Source of the DNA: an uncultured bacterium
GTDB lineage: Bacteria > Bacillota > Clostridia > Lachnospirales > Anaerotignaceae
DNA length: 10,657 nucleotides
Assembly (NCBI GenBank): GCA_905214825.1
Contig: CAJMNV010000066.1
Location: forward strand, 1 to 10,657
Direction of reading: 5' to 3'
Under the pieces are notes generated by a model that saw only the letters and a program-made list of their open reading frames with translations, ran no database searches and was not told the origin of the DNA. Made by a program: the position numbers and the translations under genes. Below, in pieces: positions 1 through 6,620 of this stretch (positions are counted from its first letter, which is position 1; the number at the start of each line of letters is the position of its first letter).

Positions 1-159
1 AAAGAAGCGATGTATATTGGCAACCGTAATTCAAAAATATTCCATTATGCAGATTGTGCCTCTATCAATAAGACAAAAGAAAGCAATCGTATGTATTTCC
101 AAAATAAAGAGGAGGCATTGGAACAAGGGTATCAATCTTGTAAAGTGTGCAAACCATAA
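1..159 (+). CDS. C-terminal end of a protein with an Ada-type zinc-binding tail (5' partial)
   Basis: The reading frame is open from the first base and stops at TAA 157-159, giving the last 52 residues of a protein whose start lies outside the window. The fragment has the pattern of the Ada metal-binding family: YIGN at residues 5-8, FH at 14-15, Cys19, SNRMYF at 28-33, then GYQSCKVCKP at 43-52. The likely zinc ligands are His15 or a nearby residue, Cys19, Cys47 and Cys50. In Firmicutes such a tail is often attached to secreted or membrane-linked nucleases and to metallo-beta-lactamase-fold proteins of the ComEC type, where it probably binds DNA or metal. Which enzyme this one belongs to cannot be told from the fragment. 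A strong terminator follows directly, so it ends its transcription unit. Confidence 0.75.
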   Translation, partial: KEAMYIGNRNSKIFHYADCASINKTKESNRMYFQNKEEALEQGYQSCKVCKP

Positions 160-206
160 AATAACAGGCATATCGAAAAAAATGCGATATGCCTGTTATT
201 TTTTTA
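160..206 (+). terminator. Intrinsic terminator after the Ada-tail gene
   Basis: A perfect 16-bp inverted repeat (160-175 with 185-200) closes a 9-base loop and runs into a T tract at 199-205. It starts directly after the stop codon. This is a textbook Rho-independent terminator for the partial gene on the left. Confidence 0.93.
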
Positions 207-356
207 TAAATGTGTGGCTATTTTTTTGTATCTTACTAGAATATATCATCATAATTTTTTTGTAGTTATCAAAAGCCGCAAAAAAATTTTCTGTTGCTTC
301 TGTATGCATGGATATGTTCATTCTTACTTTTTTGGTTGTCACTTTATTACCTCATA
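207..356. other. Intergenic stretch with no visible gene
   Basis: This very AT-rich spacer lies between two terminators that face each other, one for the gene on the left and one for ridA. I see no ribosome binding site with a convincing ORF, no RNA gene and no repeat in it. Confidence 0.6.
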
Positions 357-395
357 ATAAAATAAAATCGGCAATATCTAAATGATACTGCCGAT
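356..395 (-). terminator. Intrinsic terminator of ridA
   Basis: On the reverse strand, a 12-bp stem with one G-U pair (384-395 with 367-378) and a short loop is followed by a T-rich tail (complement of 356-366). It lies about 55 bases beyond the ridA stop codon and is in the right orientation to end that transcript. Confidence 0.8.
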
Positions 396-450
396 GATTG
401 TTTCACAAATCACCACCAAGATGATGTGGTTTTGACTTTGTGTCAGAAAA

Positions 451-828
451 TTATTTCATTACACCAATTACTTCTACTTCACATAATACGTTTTTAGGCA
501 GCGTCTTTACTGCAACACAAGAACGTGCAGGTTTGCTTGTGAAGTATTTGCCGTAAACTTCGTTGAATGCAGCAAAGTTGTCCATATCAGACAAGAAACA
601 AGTTGTTTTTACAACGTCTGTATATGTCAAACCGTTTGCTTCCAAAACAGCCCCCAGGTTTTTCATCACTTGTTCTGCTTGGTCTTGAATGGTTGTTGCA
701 ACAACATCACCAACAGCAGGGTCGATGGGGATTTGACCAGATGTGTACAACATACCGTTTACTGCGATTGCCTGAGAATAAGGGCCGATAGCTGCAGGTG
801 CTTTGTCTGTATTTGTTACTTTCATCAT
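451..828 (-). CDS. ridA: RidA family 2-iminobutanoate/2-iminopropanoate deaminase
   Basis: This 125-residue protein has the usual length of the RidA/YjgF/YER057c/UK114 family. RidA hydrolyses reactive enamine/imine intermediates (2-aminoacrylate and relatives) released by PLP enzymes such as threonine or serine dehydratase, giving 2-ketoacids and ammonia in the cytoplasm. Visible family features are IGPYSQA at residues 14-20, YTSGQIPIDP at 28-37, and the signature PARSCVAVKTLPKNVLCEVE at 100-119. Arg102 corresponds to the substrate-carboxylate-binding Arg105 of E. coli RidA, and an acidic residue in CEVE (Glu117 or Glu119) to the catalytic Glu. Two ATGs stand side by side. The first (828) is chosen because GGAGG at 837-841 lies 8 bases away, against 11 for the second. 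The gene is monocistronic, with its own promoter and terminator. Confidence 0.95.
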   Translation of the reverse strand: MMKVTNTDKAPAAIGPYSQAIAVNGMLYTSGQIPIDPAVGDVVATTIQDQAEQVMKNLGAVLEANGLTYTDVVKTTCFLSDMDNFAAFNEVYGKYFTSKPARSCVAVKTLPKNVLCEVEVIGVMK

Positions 829-879
829 AATGATTACCTCCGTAAATTTCCTAAAATTTTGTTTTATTAGTTTTATTAT

Positions 880-908
880 ATTTTATATGAAAGACAAATT
901 TTCGTCAA
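880..908 (-). promoter_or_regulatory. Predicted sigma-A promoter of ridA
   Basis: On the reverse strand, TTGACG (908-903) and TAAAAT (885-880) are separated by 17 bases. The start point would fall near 873, some 45 bases upstream of the ridA start codon. Confidence 0.6.
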
Positions 909-1045
909 TGTATTTTTTACAGACACAAAAAAATTATTCTTTTTTGTTCCATTTTTTTCTGCTTTCGGTTAAAATAGAAATATTATGGGCAAACAAAATG
1001 TTGTTTGAAAAAAATAAATTTCGCAAAGGAAAGGAAATTATCAAT

Positions 1046-2635
1046 ATGAGTCATTTAGATGAAATACAAAAACGTCGTATATTCGGCATTATTTCTCACC
1101 CTGATGCAGGGAAAACCACATTGACAGAAAAATTACTATTGCATGGGGGTGCCATTCGTGAAGCGGGTACTGTCAAAGCAAGAAGAAATGCAAAATTTGC
1201 AAAAAGTGACTGGATGGAAATTGAAAAACAAAGAGGGATTTCTGTTACTTCTTCTGTGATGCAATTTGAATATGATGGCAAAATTGTTTCCATTATGGAT
1301 ACCCCTGGACATAATGACTTTGGGGAGGATACGTATCGTATATTGACGTCTGTGGATAGTGCAGTGATGGTCATTGATGCAGCAAAAGGTGTGGAAGCAC
1401 AAACAAAGAAATTGTTCAAAGTTTGTAGTATGCGAGAAATTCCAATATTCACATTCATCAATAAATTAGACCGCCAATCACAAGACCCTTTGGATTGTAT
1501 GGCAGATTTGGAAGACGCATTAGGGCTGCCTTCTACTGCTGTGACATGGCCAATCGGCAATGGTTTGACATTTGAAGGCATTTATGACAGATTGGAAAAC
1601 AAAGTATATTTGTACAAACAAAAAAATGGCGTGGTAGAACTGGGGGCAAATGGTGTATTTGGTGATGCATTGGAGGGTGTGATTTCTGATGCCAATTTAG
1701 ATATTTTGCGTGGTGAAATGGAATTGCTGGACGGGGCAGGCAATCCTTTTGATTTGCAGGCAATCAAAAATGGGGAACTTTCTCCTGTATTTTTTGGTTC
1801 CGCATTGGCAGACTTTGGTATCACACCATTTTTGAAACATTTCTTGGAGTGGTCACCTGCACCTGGTGCCAGAAAAACCACAACAGGCGAAGTACAACCA
1901 ACCGATGAATTTTTCAGCGGTTTTATATTCAAAATTCAAGCAAATATGAACCCTGCACATCGTGACAGATTGGCGTTTTTCCGCATTTGTTCTGGTACTT
2001 TCACCCGTGGTATGAGTGTGACACTTTCCCGTACAGGCAAACAAATGAAATTGAGCCAATCCACACACCTTATGGCAAATGATAGAGAAACGGTGGAAAC
2101 TGCTATTGCAGGTGATATTATTGGCATTTATGATAGTGGTAACTATCAAATTGGTGATACATTAACTGACCGCAAAGAAAAATTATTCTTTGAACCATTA
2201 CCAACATTCCCACCAGAATTGTTTGTGAGAGTACATCCAGTAAACTCTTTGAAAGCAAAACAATTTCAAAAAGGTGTGCAACAACTGGCACAAGAAGGAG
2301 CAATTCAAGTATATCGTAATGAATTCAATGATGTGATATTGGGGGCTGTTGGACAACTGCAATTTGAAGTGTTTGAGTATCGCTTGAATAATGAATATAA
2401 TTCCGAAATTCGTATGGAGCATTTGGATTATAATGTGGCACGTTGGGTTGCACCAGGTTCTCCAAAAGATGTTAAAGATTATGTTGTGCCAAGAAGTGCA
2501 TTGGTGTATGATCACTTTGAACGTCCTATATTGCTTTTTGCAAATGAATACACATTGAACAATTTCATGCAAAAAAACCCAGAAGTGAAACTGGTGGAAG
2601 CATTGGATGTAGATGATACAGAATATCATAGCTAA
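1046..2635 (+). CDS. prfC: Peptide chain release factor 3 (RF3)
   Basis: RF3 is a ribosome-bound GTPase that speeds recycling of RF1/RF2 after peptide release. From ATG 1046 the protein is 529 residues, the same length as E. coli RF3. The GTPase motifs are complete: G1 SHPDAGKTT at 17-25, the switch-I region RGISVTSSV at 63-71, DTPGH at 85-89 and NKLD at 138-141. The rest covers the beta-barrel domain II and the C-terminal domain III, ending normally. The frame stays open upstream to 803, but those 81 codons are AT-rich, overlap the ridA promoter and show no homology I recognise. The chosen ATG sits about 9 bases after GGAAAGGAA, and its protein begins MSHLDEIQKRR, as expected for RF3. The gene is monocistronic. 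No convincing sigma-A promoter could be picked in the AT-rich upstream region. Confidence 0.97.
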   Translation: MSHLDEIQKRRIFGIISHPDAGKTTLTEKLLLHGGAIREAGTVKARRNAKFAKSDWMEIEKQRGISVTSSVMQFEYDGKIVSIMDTPGHNDFGEDTYRILTSVDSAVMVIDAAKGVEAQTKKLFKVCSMREIPIFTFINKLDRQSQDPLDCMADLEDALGLPSTAVTWPIGNGLTFEGIYDRLENKVYLYKQKNGVVELGANGVFGDALEGVISDANLDILRGEMELLDGAGNPFDLQAIKNGELSPVFFGSALADFGITPFLKHFLEWSPAPGARKTTTGEVQPTDEFFSGFIFKIQANMNPAHRDRLAFFRICSGTFTRGMSVTLSRTGKQMKLSQSTHLMANDRETVETAIAGDIIGIYDSGNYQIGDTLTDRKEKLFFEPLPTFPPELFVRVHPVNSLKAKQFQKGVQQLAQEGAIQVYRNEFNDVILGAVGQLQFEVFEYRLNNEYNSEIRMEHLDYNVARWVAPGSPKDVKDYVVPRSALVYDHFERPILLFANEYTLNNFMQKNPEVKLVEALDVDDTEYHS

Positions 2636-2643
2636 AAATTATG

Positions 2644-2688
2644 AAAAAGGTATCGTTGTCTGTAAAATACAGACAACAATACCTTTTT
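2644..2688 (+). terminator. Intrinsic terminator after prfC
   Basis: A 20-bp stem with a single C/A mismatch (2644-2663 with 2669-2688) and a 5-base loop ends in T6. It lies eight bases after the prfC stop codon. The A-rich 5' flank would also give it some activity in the other direction. Confidence 0.93.
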
Positions 2689-2698
2689 TATATTTTCT

Positions 2699-2728
2699 TC
2701 ATTTTGTATTATAGAAAGTCCATTTCAC
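2699..2728 (+). promoter_or_regulatory. Predicted LytTR operator upstream of the response regulator gene
   Basis: The 9-base word CCATTTCAC at 2720-2728 is identical to the second repeat upstream of the small coiled-coil gene (4814-4822). A degenerate partner, TCATTTTGT, lies 21 bases upstream at 2699-2707. The good copy sits 8 bases before the candidate -35 box, the place expected for an activator of the LytTR type. GTGAAA at 2737-2742 also forms an inverted repeat with TTTCAC at 2723-2728. Autoregulation of the LytTR regulator is inferred. Confidence 0.4.
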
Positions 2729-2736
2729 GTCAGTGT

Positions 2737-2766
2737 GTGAAAGTTATTTTCTGTTTGCGATATAAT
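2737..2766 (+). promoter_or_regulatory. Predicted promoter of the LytTR two-component operon
   Basis: A perfect -10 box TATAAT lies at 2761-2766, but the -35 region is poor (GTGAAA at 2737-2742, 18-base spacing). A weak -35 next to a putative activator site fits a promoter that needs the regulator for full activity. Confidence 0.5.
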
Positions 2767-2800
2767 AAAAAAATATGACAAAATACGAGGGGGTATGCAT

Positions 2801-3505
2801 ATGGTTCGGATTGCGATTTGTGATGATGAAATTGCGATATGTAATGATATGAAACAAACATTATCTATAATTTTAAAACAAATGCATGAAGATTTTCAAA
2901 TTGTATGCTATACAAATCCAAAAGTGTTATTGCATACAAATGATAAATTTGACTTGATTTATTTGGATATTCAAATGCCTGATTTAGACGGTATCACACT
3001 TGCAAAAAAAATAAGAGAACAAAATGCAGATTGTATATTGATATTTATTACGGTTCTAAAAGAATATATGTTAGATGCTTTTGAGGTAGAAGCCATAGAT
3101 TATATTTGTAAACCAATAGAGAAAAAACGCTTGGAACGTTCTTGCAAACGTGCCATAAAACGCATCAAAAAAGAAAATGAACAAAAAATTTTTGTGCAAA
3201 CTGTAAATTGGTGCAAATCCATTCCCATGCATCGCATTTATTACTGTGAAGTTATCAATCGCAAAATTTATCTGCATACAAAAGATGGCATCATAGACTA
3301 TTATGGAACATTGGAAGATATTGAAAAACAGTTAGATTGTCGTTTTTTCAGATGCCATAGAAGTTATATTGTCAATATTGATTATTTGCAATCTTATATG
3401 AATGGGGAGATTGTATTGGAAAACGCAGAAAAAGTGCCTGTTTCCAGATTGCGTCATAAAGCGTTTATGCAAAAGATGTTAGCATATATGAAAAAAGGGG
3501 AATGA
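2801..3505 (+). CDS. LytTR family response regulator (AgrA/ComE-like)
   Basis: This cytoplasmic 234-residue protein has an N-terminal receiver domain (about 1-120) and a C-terminal LytTR DNA-binding domain (about 132-232). The receiver has the acidic pair Asp8-Asp9, the phospho-acceptor Asp56 in YLDIQMPDLDG, Thr84 and Lys104 in ICKP, so it looks fully active. In the LytTR domain, FFRCHRSYIVNIDYLQS is the usual conserved block, followed by VPVSRLRHKAF. An in-frame ATG at 2795 has only one base between it and GAGGGGG (2787-2793). The ATG at 2801 has seven, and gives MVRIAICDDE, the normal receiver start, so it is preferred. The gene overlaps the start region of the kinase gene and should be co-transcribed with it. 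LytTR regulators usually bind two 9-base direct repeats about 21 bases apart, and such repeats occur at 2699-2728 and 4793-4822. Confidence 0.93.
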   Translation: MVRIAICDDEIAICNDMKQTLSIILKQMHEDFQIVCYTNPKVLLHTNDKFDLIYLDIQMPDLDGITLAKKIREQNADCILIFITVLKEYMLDAFEVEAIDYICKPIEKKRLERSCKRAIKRIKKENEQKIFVQTVNWCKSIPMHRIYYCEVINRKIYLHTKDGIIDYYGTLEDIEKQLDCRFFRCHRSYIVNIDYLQSYMNGEIVLENAEKVPVSRLRHKAFMQKMLAYMKKGE

Positions 3506-3507
3506 TT

Positions 3508-4836
3508 ATGGACTTGTGGATACCAAATATATTGTATAGCATGATTGTTCCGATTATATTTTATACATATTTTTGTCGCTATTGTCAGGTCAAAGCAAAA
3601 TGGTATTTGTGTATGGTATATGTCATTTTATATGATGTGGTGTATCAACTGGCATGTTCCATGCAGTTATCAAAAGTGTTGTGTTTGCCGCTTGATATTC
3701 TGTTATTTGCTGTTTTTGGGTATCTCACAACCAAAAAATATATCAAGTCTTTGACCGTATCATTGCTGATTTTGTCTGTATTTCATGTTTGTTATGGTAT
3801 GGTATATTCTATTTCGTATTATGTGATAGATAAAATATCTGTAAAATATGTTTTGATTTTGCAATATGCAGATATGGTGGCAATGAGTATCATCACAATA
3901 TTATTGATACAAATATTACATTTGATTTTGAAATATTTTTTTAAAGCATTGATAGAAACAGATAATTTGCCATTATTATTGTTATTGACACCTGTATTTT
4001 TTATATCATTGACAGAAAAAGTGGTTAGTGCAAATATTTATGGCGATGTTATGGTTTGGGATGACGAAAAGGGCATGATTTCGCCTGTTGTCAACCATGG
4101 GGAAGTGTTTTTGTTGCAAGCTGTGGCTGGTATTTGTCTTTTTAGTATATTGGTTGCTTTTCAAAAGATGATGAAAGCCAGCCAAACAGAACAACAATTA
4201 GAATTATTGCAACAACAAACAAAAGTGCAACAAATTTATATGCAGGAAGTAAAATCAAGATACGAAATGACACGTGCTTTCCGCCATGATATGAAAAATC
4301 ACTTAAATATTTTGGGAAATCTCTTACAAAAAAATCAATCAGAAAATGCTTATCAATATTTAAAGAATTTAGCATACATATCAGATACATTGACATACCC
4401 CATACATACCAATCATGCAGTGATTGATGCATTATTGGAAAATAAATTTTCTGTGGCAACACAAAAAGACATCAATATCAAGTGCAAACTCCATATTCCA
4501 AATGCAAATGGCATCAAAGATTTGGATTGGTGCATTGTTTTATCAAATGCCATAGACAATGCCATACAAGCAAATTGCTTTTTGGAAAACGAAAAAAGAT
4601 TTATTCATGTTTCTGGAAAAAATAAAGGCAATTTTTATTTGCTTTGTATAGAAAATGCTTGTGATAGAGAAAATAAAGATATTCCGAAATATGGAATTGG
4701 ATTGTCCAATATCGAAGTGGTTGTCAAAAAGTATCATGGTACGATGGACATAGATGTGATGCATGGTGTATTCAAATTGGATATACTGCTTGTCATTTCA
4801 CAACAAGACAATCCCATTTCACACCAAATCCCTTGA
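3508..4836 (+). CDS. GHKL-domain sensor histidine kinase (AgrC/ComD-like)
   Basis: This 442-residue membrane kinase is the expected partner of the preceding LytTR regulator. Residues 1 to about 218 are strongly hydrophobic and can hold six or so membrane helices, as in kinases that sense peptides. A short glutamine-rich linker coiled coil follows (about 225-250). The phospho-acceptor is probably His260 in FRHDMKNHLNILGNLL. The ATPase part shows the N box SNAIDNAIQAN (Asn347) and the G box GIGLSNI (396-402), which are typical of the HATPase_c_5/GHKL group. An ATG at 3502 overlaps the regulator's stop codon (ATGA) but is one base from AGGGG. The ATG at 3508 is seven bases away and is preferred. 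The last residues (ISQQDNPISHQIP) are encoded by DNA that also carries the predicted operator for the next gene. The ligand is unknown, and no peptide precursor or AgrB-like processing enzyme is visible. Confidence 0.92.
   Translation: MDLWIPNILYSMIVPIIFYTYFCRYCQVKAKWYLCMVYVILYDVVYQLACSMQLSKVLCLPLDILLFAVFGYLTTKKYIKSLTVSLLILSVFHVCYGMVYSISYYVIDKISVKYVLILQYADMVAMSIITILLIQILHLILKYFFKALIETDNLPLLLLLTPVFFISLTEKVVSANIYGDVMVWDDEKGMISPVVNHGEVFLLQAVAGICLFSILVAFQKMMKASQTEQQLELLQQQTKVQQIYMQEVKSRYEMTRAFRHDMKNHLNILGNLLQKNQSENAYQYLKNLAYISDTLTYPIHTNHAVIDALLENKFSVATQKDINIKCKLHIPNANGIKDLDWCIVLSNAIDNAIQANCFLENEKRFIHVSGKNKGNFYLLCIENACDRENKDIPKYGIGLSNIEVVVKKYHGTMDIDVMHGVFKLDILLVISQQDNPISHQIP
4793..4822 (+). promoter_or_regulatory. 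Predicted LytTR operator: two 9-base direct repeats
   Basis: TCATTTCAC (4793-4801) and CCATTTCAC (4814-4822) match in 8 of 9 bases and are exactly 21 bases apart, so both face the same side of the helix. They lie inside the end of the kinase gene, and the second ends 10 bases before the -35 box of the following gene. The layout and wording resemble the ComE-type site (CANTTCAG-like, 9-12-9). Binding by the neighbouring regulator is inferred. Confidence 0.55.
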
Positions 4837-4861
4837 ATTGTGAAAAAATTGGATTTATGAT
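4833..4861 (+). promoter_or_regulatory. Predicted sigma-A promoter of the small coiled-coil gene
   Basis: TTGAAT (4833-4838) and TATGAT (4856-4861) are 17 bases apart. The start point would be near 4868, giving a leader of about 27 bases. No terminator separates the kinase gene from this one, so read-through from the operon promoter is also possible. Confidence 0.6.
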
Positions 4862-4894
4862 GAACACAAATTCAGAAAGAAAAGGGGGATTTTT

Positions 4895-5209
4895 ATGTCT
4901 ATTGGAGCAATTCCTGCAAATATACCTGCAATGCATACAAATGAAAGTCATAGTACAGGGCAAAATCAGCAAATCAAATCATTGGAACAAAAGCTCGAAA
5001 ATCTTGTAAAAGAAAAAAAAGAAGCATTACAAGCAAAAGATACCGAAAAAGCAAGAAAATTGGAAAAACAAATACAAAAGATACAAAAACAGATTGCACA
5101 GTTGCAAGCAAAAGCACAAAAAAAACAAGCAGAAGAAACACAAGAAGAGCAGGCAAATAAAAATGGGAAAGACGAAATATTGGGAAACTACATTGATGTG
5201 TATGCATAA
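4895..5209 (+). CDS. Small charged coiled-coil protein, FlxA-like
   Basis: This 104-residue soluble protein has no signal peptide, membrane segment or cysteine. Residues 1 to about 22 are a low-charge, proline/asparagine-containing head (MSIGAIPANIPAM). Residues about 24-90 form a continuous Lys/Glu/Gln-rich heptad region that must be a long coiled coil, and the tail ends GNYIDVYA. Overall shape and composition resemble the FlxA-like family of small Firmicute and enterobacterial proteins, whose function is unknown. That assignment is tentative because low-complexity coiled coils look alike. The start is supported by AAGGGGG six bases before ATG 4895. The gene has its own promoter preceded by tandem LytTR-type repeats, and its own terminator, so it is probably an output of the upstream two-component pair. 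It lacks a double-glycine leader, so a role as a classical peptide pheromone precursor is unlikely. Confidence 0.8.
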   Translation: MSIGAIPANIPAMHTNESHSTGQNQQIKSLEQKLENLVKEKKEALQAKDTEKARKLEKQIQKIQKQIAQLQAKAQKKQAEETQEEQANKNGKDEILGNYIDVYA

Positions 5210-5213
5210 TGTC

Positions 5214-5253
5214 ATCGTTTATGCGGTAAAGTAATACCGCATAAACGATTTTT
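5214..5253 (+). terminator. Intrinsic terminator after the coiled-coil gene
   Basis: A perfect 15-bp stem (5214-5228 with 5235-5249) with a 6-base loop is followed by T5. It lies between two convergent genes, 7 bases before the thiC stop codon on the opposite strand. The reverse strand lacks a T tract there, so for thiC it would be a weak stop at best. Confidence 0.9.
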
Positions 5254-5259
5254 CATTCA

Positions 5260-6570
5260 TTATAATATATCAATATGTTCGCCGTTTAATGCTTTATTCA
5301 TACTACGTACAGCACAGAATTTGCCACACATAGAGCAAGTGTCATCATGTTCCGGAGAACGATCTGCACGAATGGCTTTTGCAGTTTCGGGGTCAAGTGC
5401 ACAAGCCCATTGCCCTTCCCAATCCAATGCACGACGTGCATCACCCATTTTGTCATCAATTTCTCTAGCACCTCTCACACCTTTTGCAATATCTGCGGCA
5501 TGTGCAGCAATTTTACTTGCCATAATCCCTTGTTTGACATCATCTAAATTGGGCAATGCCAAATGTTCCGCAGGTGTGACATAACATAAAAATGCGGCAC
5601 CGTGCATTGCAGCAATCGCACCACCAATGGCTCCTGTGATGTGGTCGTATCCGGGGGCAATATCTGTCACCAATGGCCCTAACACATAAAAAGGTGCCCC
5701 CATACAAATGGTCTGCTGTACAGTCATATTTGCAGCAATTTGGTTCATCGGTACATGTCCAGGACCTTCCACAATGACTTGTACATCTTTTTCCCAAGCA
5801 CGTTTTGTCAATTCACCCAAACGTACCAATTCTTCAATTTGACACACATCTGTTGCATCTGCCAAACAACCTGGACGACAAGCATCTCCCAAAGATATTG
5901 TGACATCATATTGTTGACAAATATCTAGGATTTCGTCATAATATTCATAGAAAGGATTTTCTTCACCTGTCATACACATCCATGCAAATACCAAAGAACC
6001 ACCACGAGAAACAATATTCATTTTCCGTTTGTGTTTGCGAATTTGGTCTATGGTTTTGCGTGTGATACCACAATGCAATGTCACAAAATCCACACCATCT
6101 TGTGCGTGTAAACGAACCACATCAATAAAATCTTTTGCAGTCAGTGTATCCAAATCACGTTGATAATGAATGACGCTATCATAAACGGGTACTGTACCAA
6201 TCATAGCAGAACATTCTTTTGTCAATTTTTGTCGGAAAGGTTGTGTATCTCCATGGCTGGATAAATCCATAATGGCTTCTGCACCCATGTTTACAGCGGA
6301 AAGCACTTTTTGCATTTCCACATCATAATCTTTACAATCTCTGGAAATACCCAAATTGACATTGATTTTTGTACGCAGCATAGAGCCAACACCTTCAGGG
6401 TCTAATGCTGTATGGTTTTTGTTTGCAGGAATGACAACTTTTCCGCAAGCTACCAAAGGCATGAGCTCTTGTATAGTCATTTTTTCTTTTTTTGCTACAA
6501 TTTCAAGTTGTGGTGTGATAATTCCATTTCTGGCAGCATTCATTTGTGTGGTATATATTTGATTTTTCAT
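5260..6570 (-). CDS. thiC: Phosphomethylpyrimidine synthase (HMP-P synthase)
   Basis: ThiC is a radical-SAM enzyme that rearranges 5-aminoimidazole ribotide to 4-amino-5-hydroxymethyl-2-methylpyrimidine phosphate, the pyrimidine half of thiamine. The protein has 436 residues, the short form without the N-terminal extension of the proteobacterial enzymes. Visible motifs are LGDACRPGC (227-235), EGPGHVPMNQ (268-277) and YDHITGAIGG (308-317), whose histidines are the expected metal ligands, then CYVTPAEHL (329-337). The C-terminal iron-sulfur motif is Cys412, Cys415 and Cys419 (C-x2-C-x3-C). The frame runs upstream to 6639, but ATG 6570 is chosen because AAAAGGAG precedes it by 10 bases. It is transcribed from the riboswitch-controlled promoter at 7127-7155, after a small ORF. 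No other thiamine biosynthesis gene is in the window. Confidence 0.97.
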   Translation of the reverse strand: MKNQIYTTQMNAARNGIITPQLEIVAKKEKMTIQELMPLVACGKVVIPANKNHTALDPEGVGSMLRTKINVNLGISRDCKDYDVEMQKVLSAVNMGAEAIMDLSSHGDTQPFRQKLTKECSAMIGTVPVYDSVIHYQRDLDTLTAKDFIDVVRLHAQDGVDFVTLHCGITRKTIDQIRKHKRKMNIVSRGGSLVFAWMCMTGEENPFYEYYDEILDICQQYDVTISLGDACRPGCLADATDVCQIEELVRLGELTKRAWEKDVQVIVEGPGHVPMNQIAANMTVQQTICMGAPFYVLGPLVTDIAPGYDHITGAIGGAIAAMHGAAFLCYVTPAEHLALPNLDDVKQGIMASKIAAHAADIAKGVRGAREIDDKMGDARRALDWEGQWACALDPETAKAIRADRSPEHDDTCSMCGKFCAVRSMNKALNGEHIDIL

Positions 6571-6620
6571 GATAAATTTACTCCTTTTCATATTCATTTT
6601 GCGTATTTTGATATGCCGTA

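Noticed and set aside
17..265. 82-residue forward ORF at the left edge
   Set aside because: It is a shifted frame over the Ada-type tail and runs through the terminator hairpin. It has no ribosome binding site.
803..1045. N-terminal extension of the prfC reading frame by 81 codons
   Set aside because: The extension is AT-rich and hydrophobic, overlaps the ridA start and promoter, and has no RF3 similarity. ATG 1046 has a ribosome binding site and gives the canonical 529-residue protein.
1713..1720. Reverse copy of CATTTCAC inside prfC
   Set aside because: It is a single half-site with no partner 21 bases away, within coding sequence and not near a promoter, so chance is sufficient.
2795..2800. 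Upstream ATG of the response regulator (adds two residues)
   Set aside because: Only one base separates it from GAGGGGG, whereas ATG 2801 is at seven bases and gives the usual receiver start.
3502..3507. ATGA overlap start of the kinase gene
   Set aside because: It is only one base from AGGGG, and ATG 3508 is better spaced. The difference is two residues, so coupling by overlap remains possible.
5540..5797. Cys/His-rich 85-residue reverse ORF inside thiC
   Set aside because: It is a frame-shifted shadow of thiC. The cysteines come from Ala/Gly-rich ThiC codons read out of frame.
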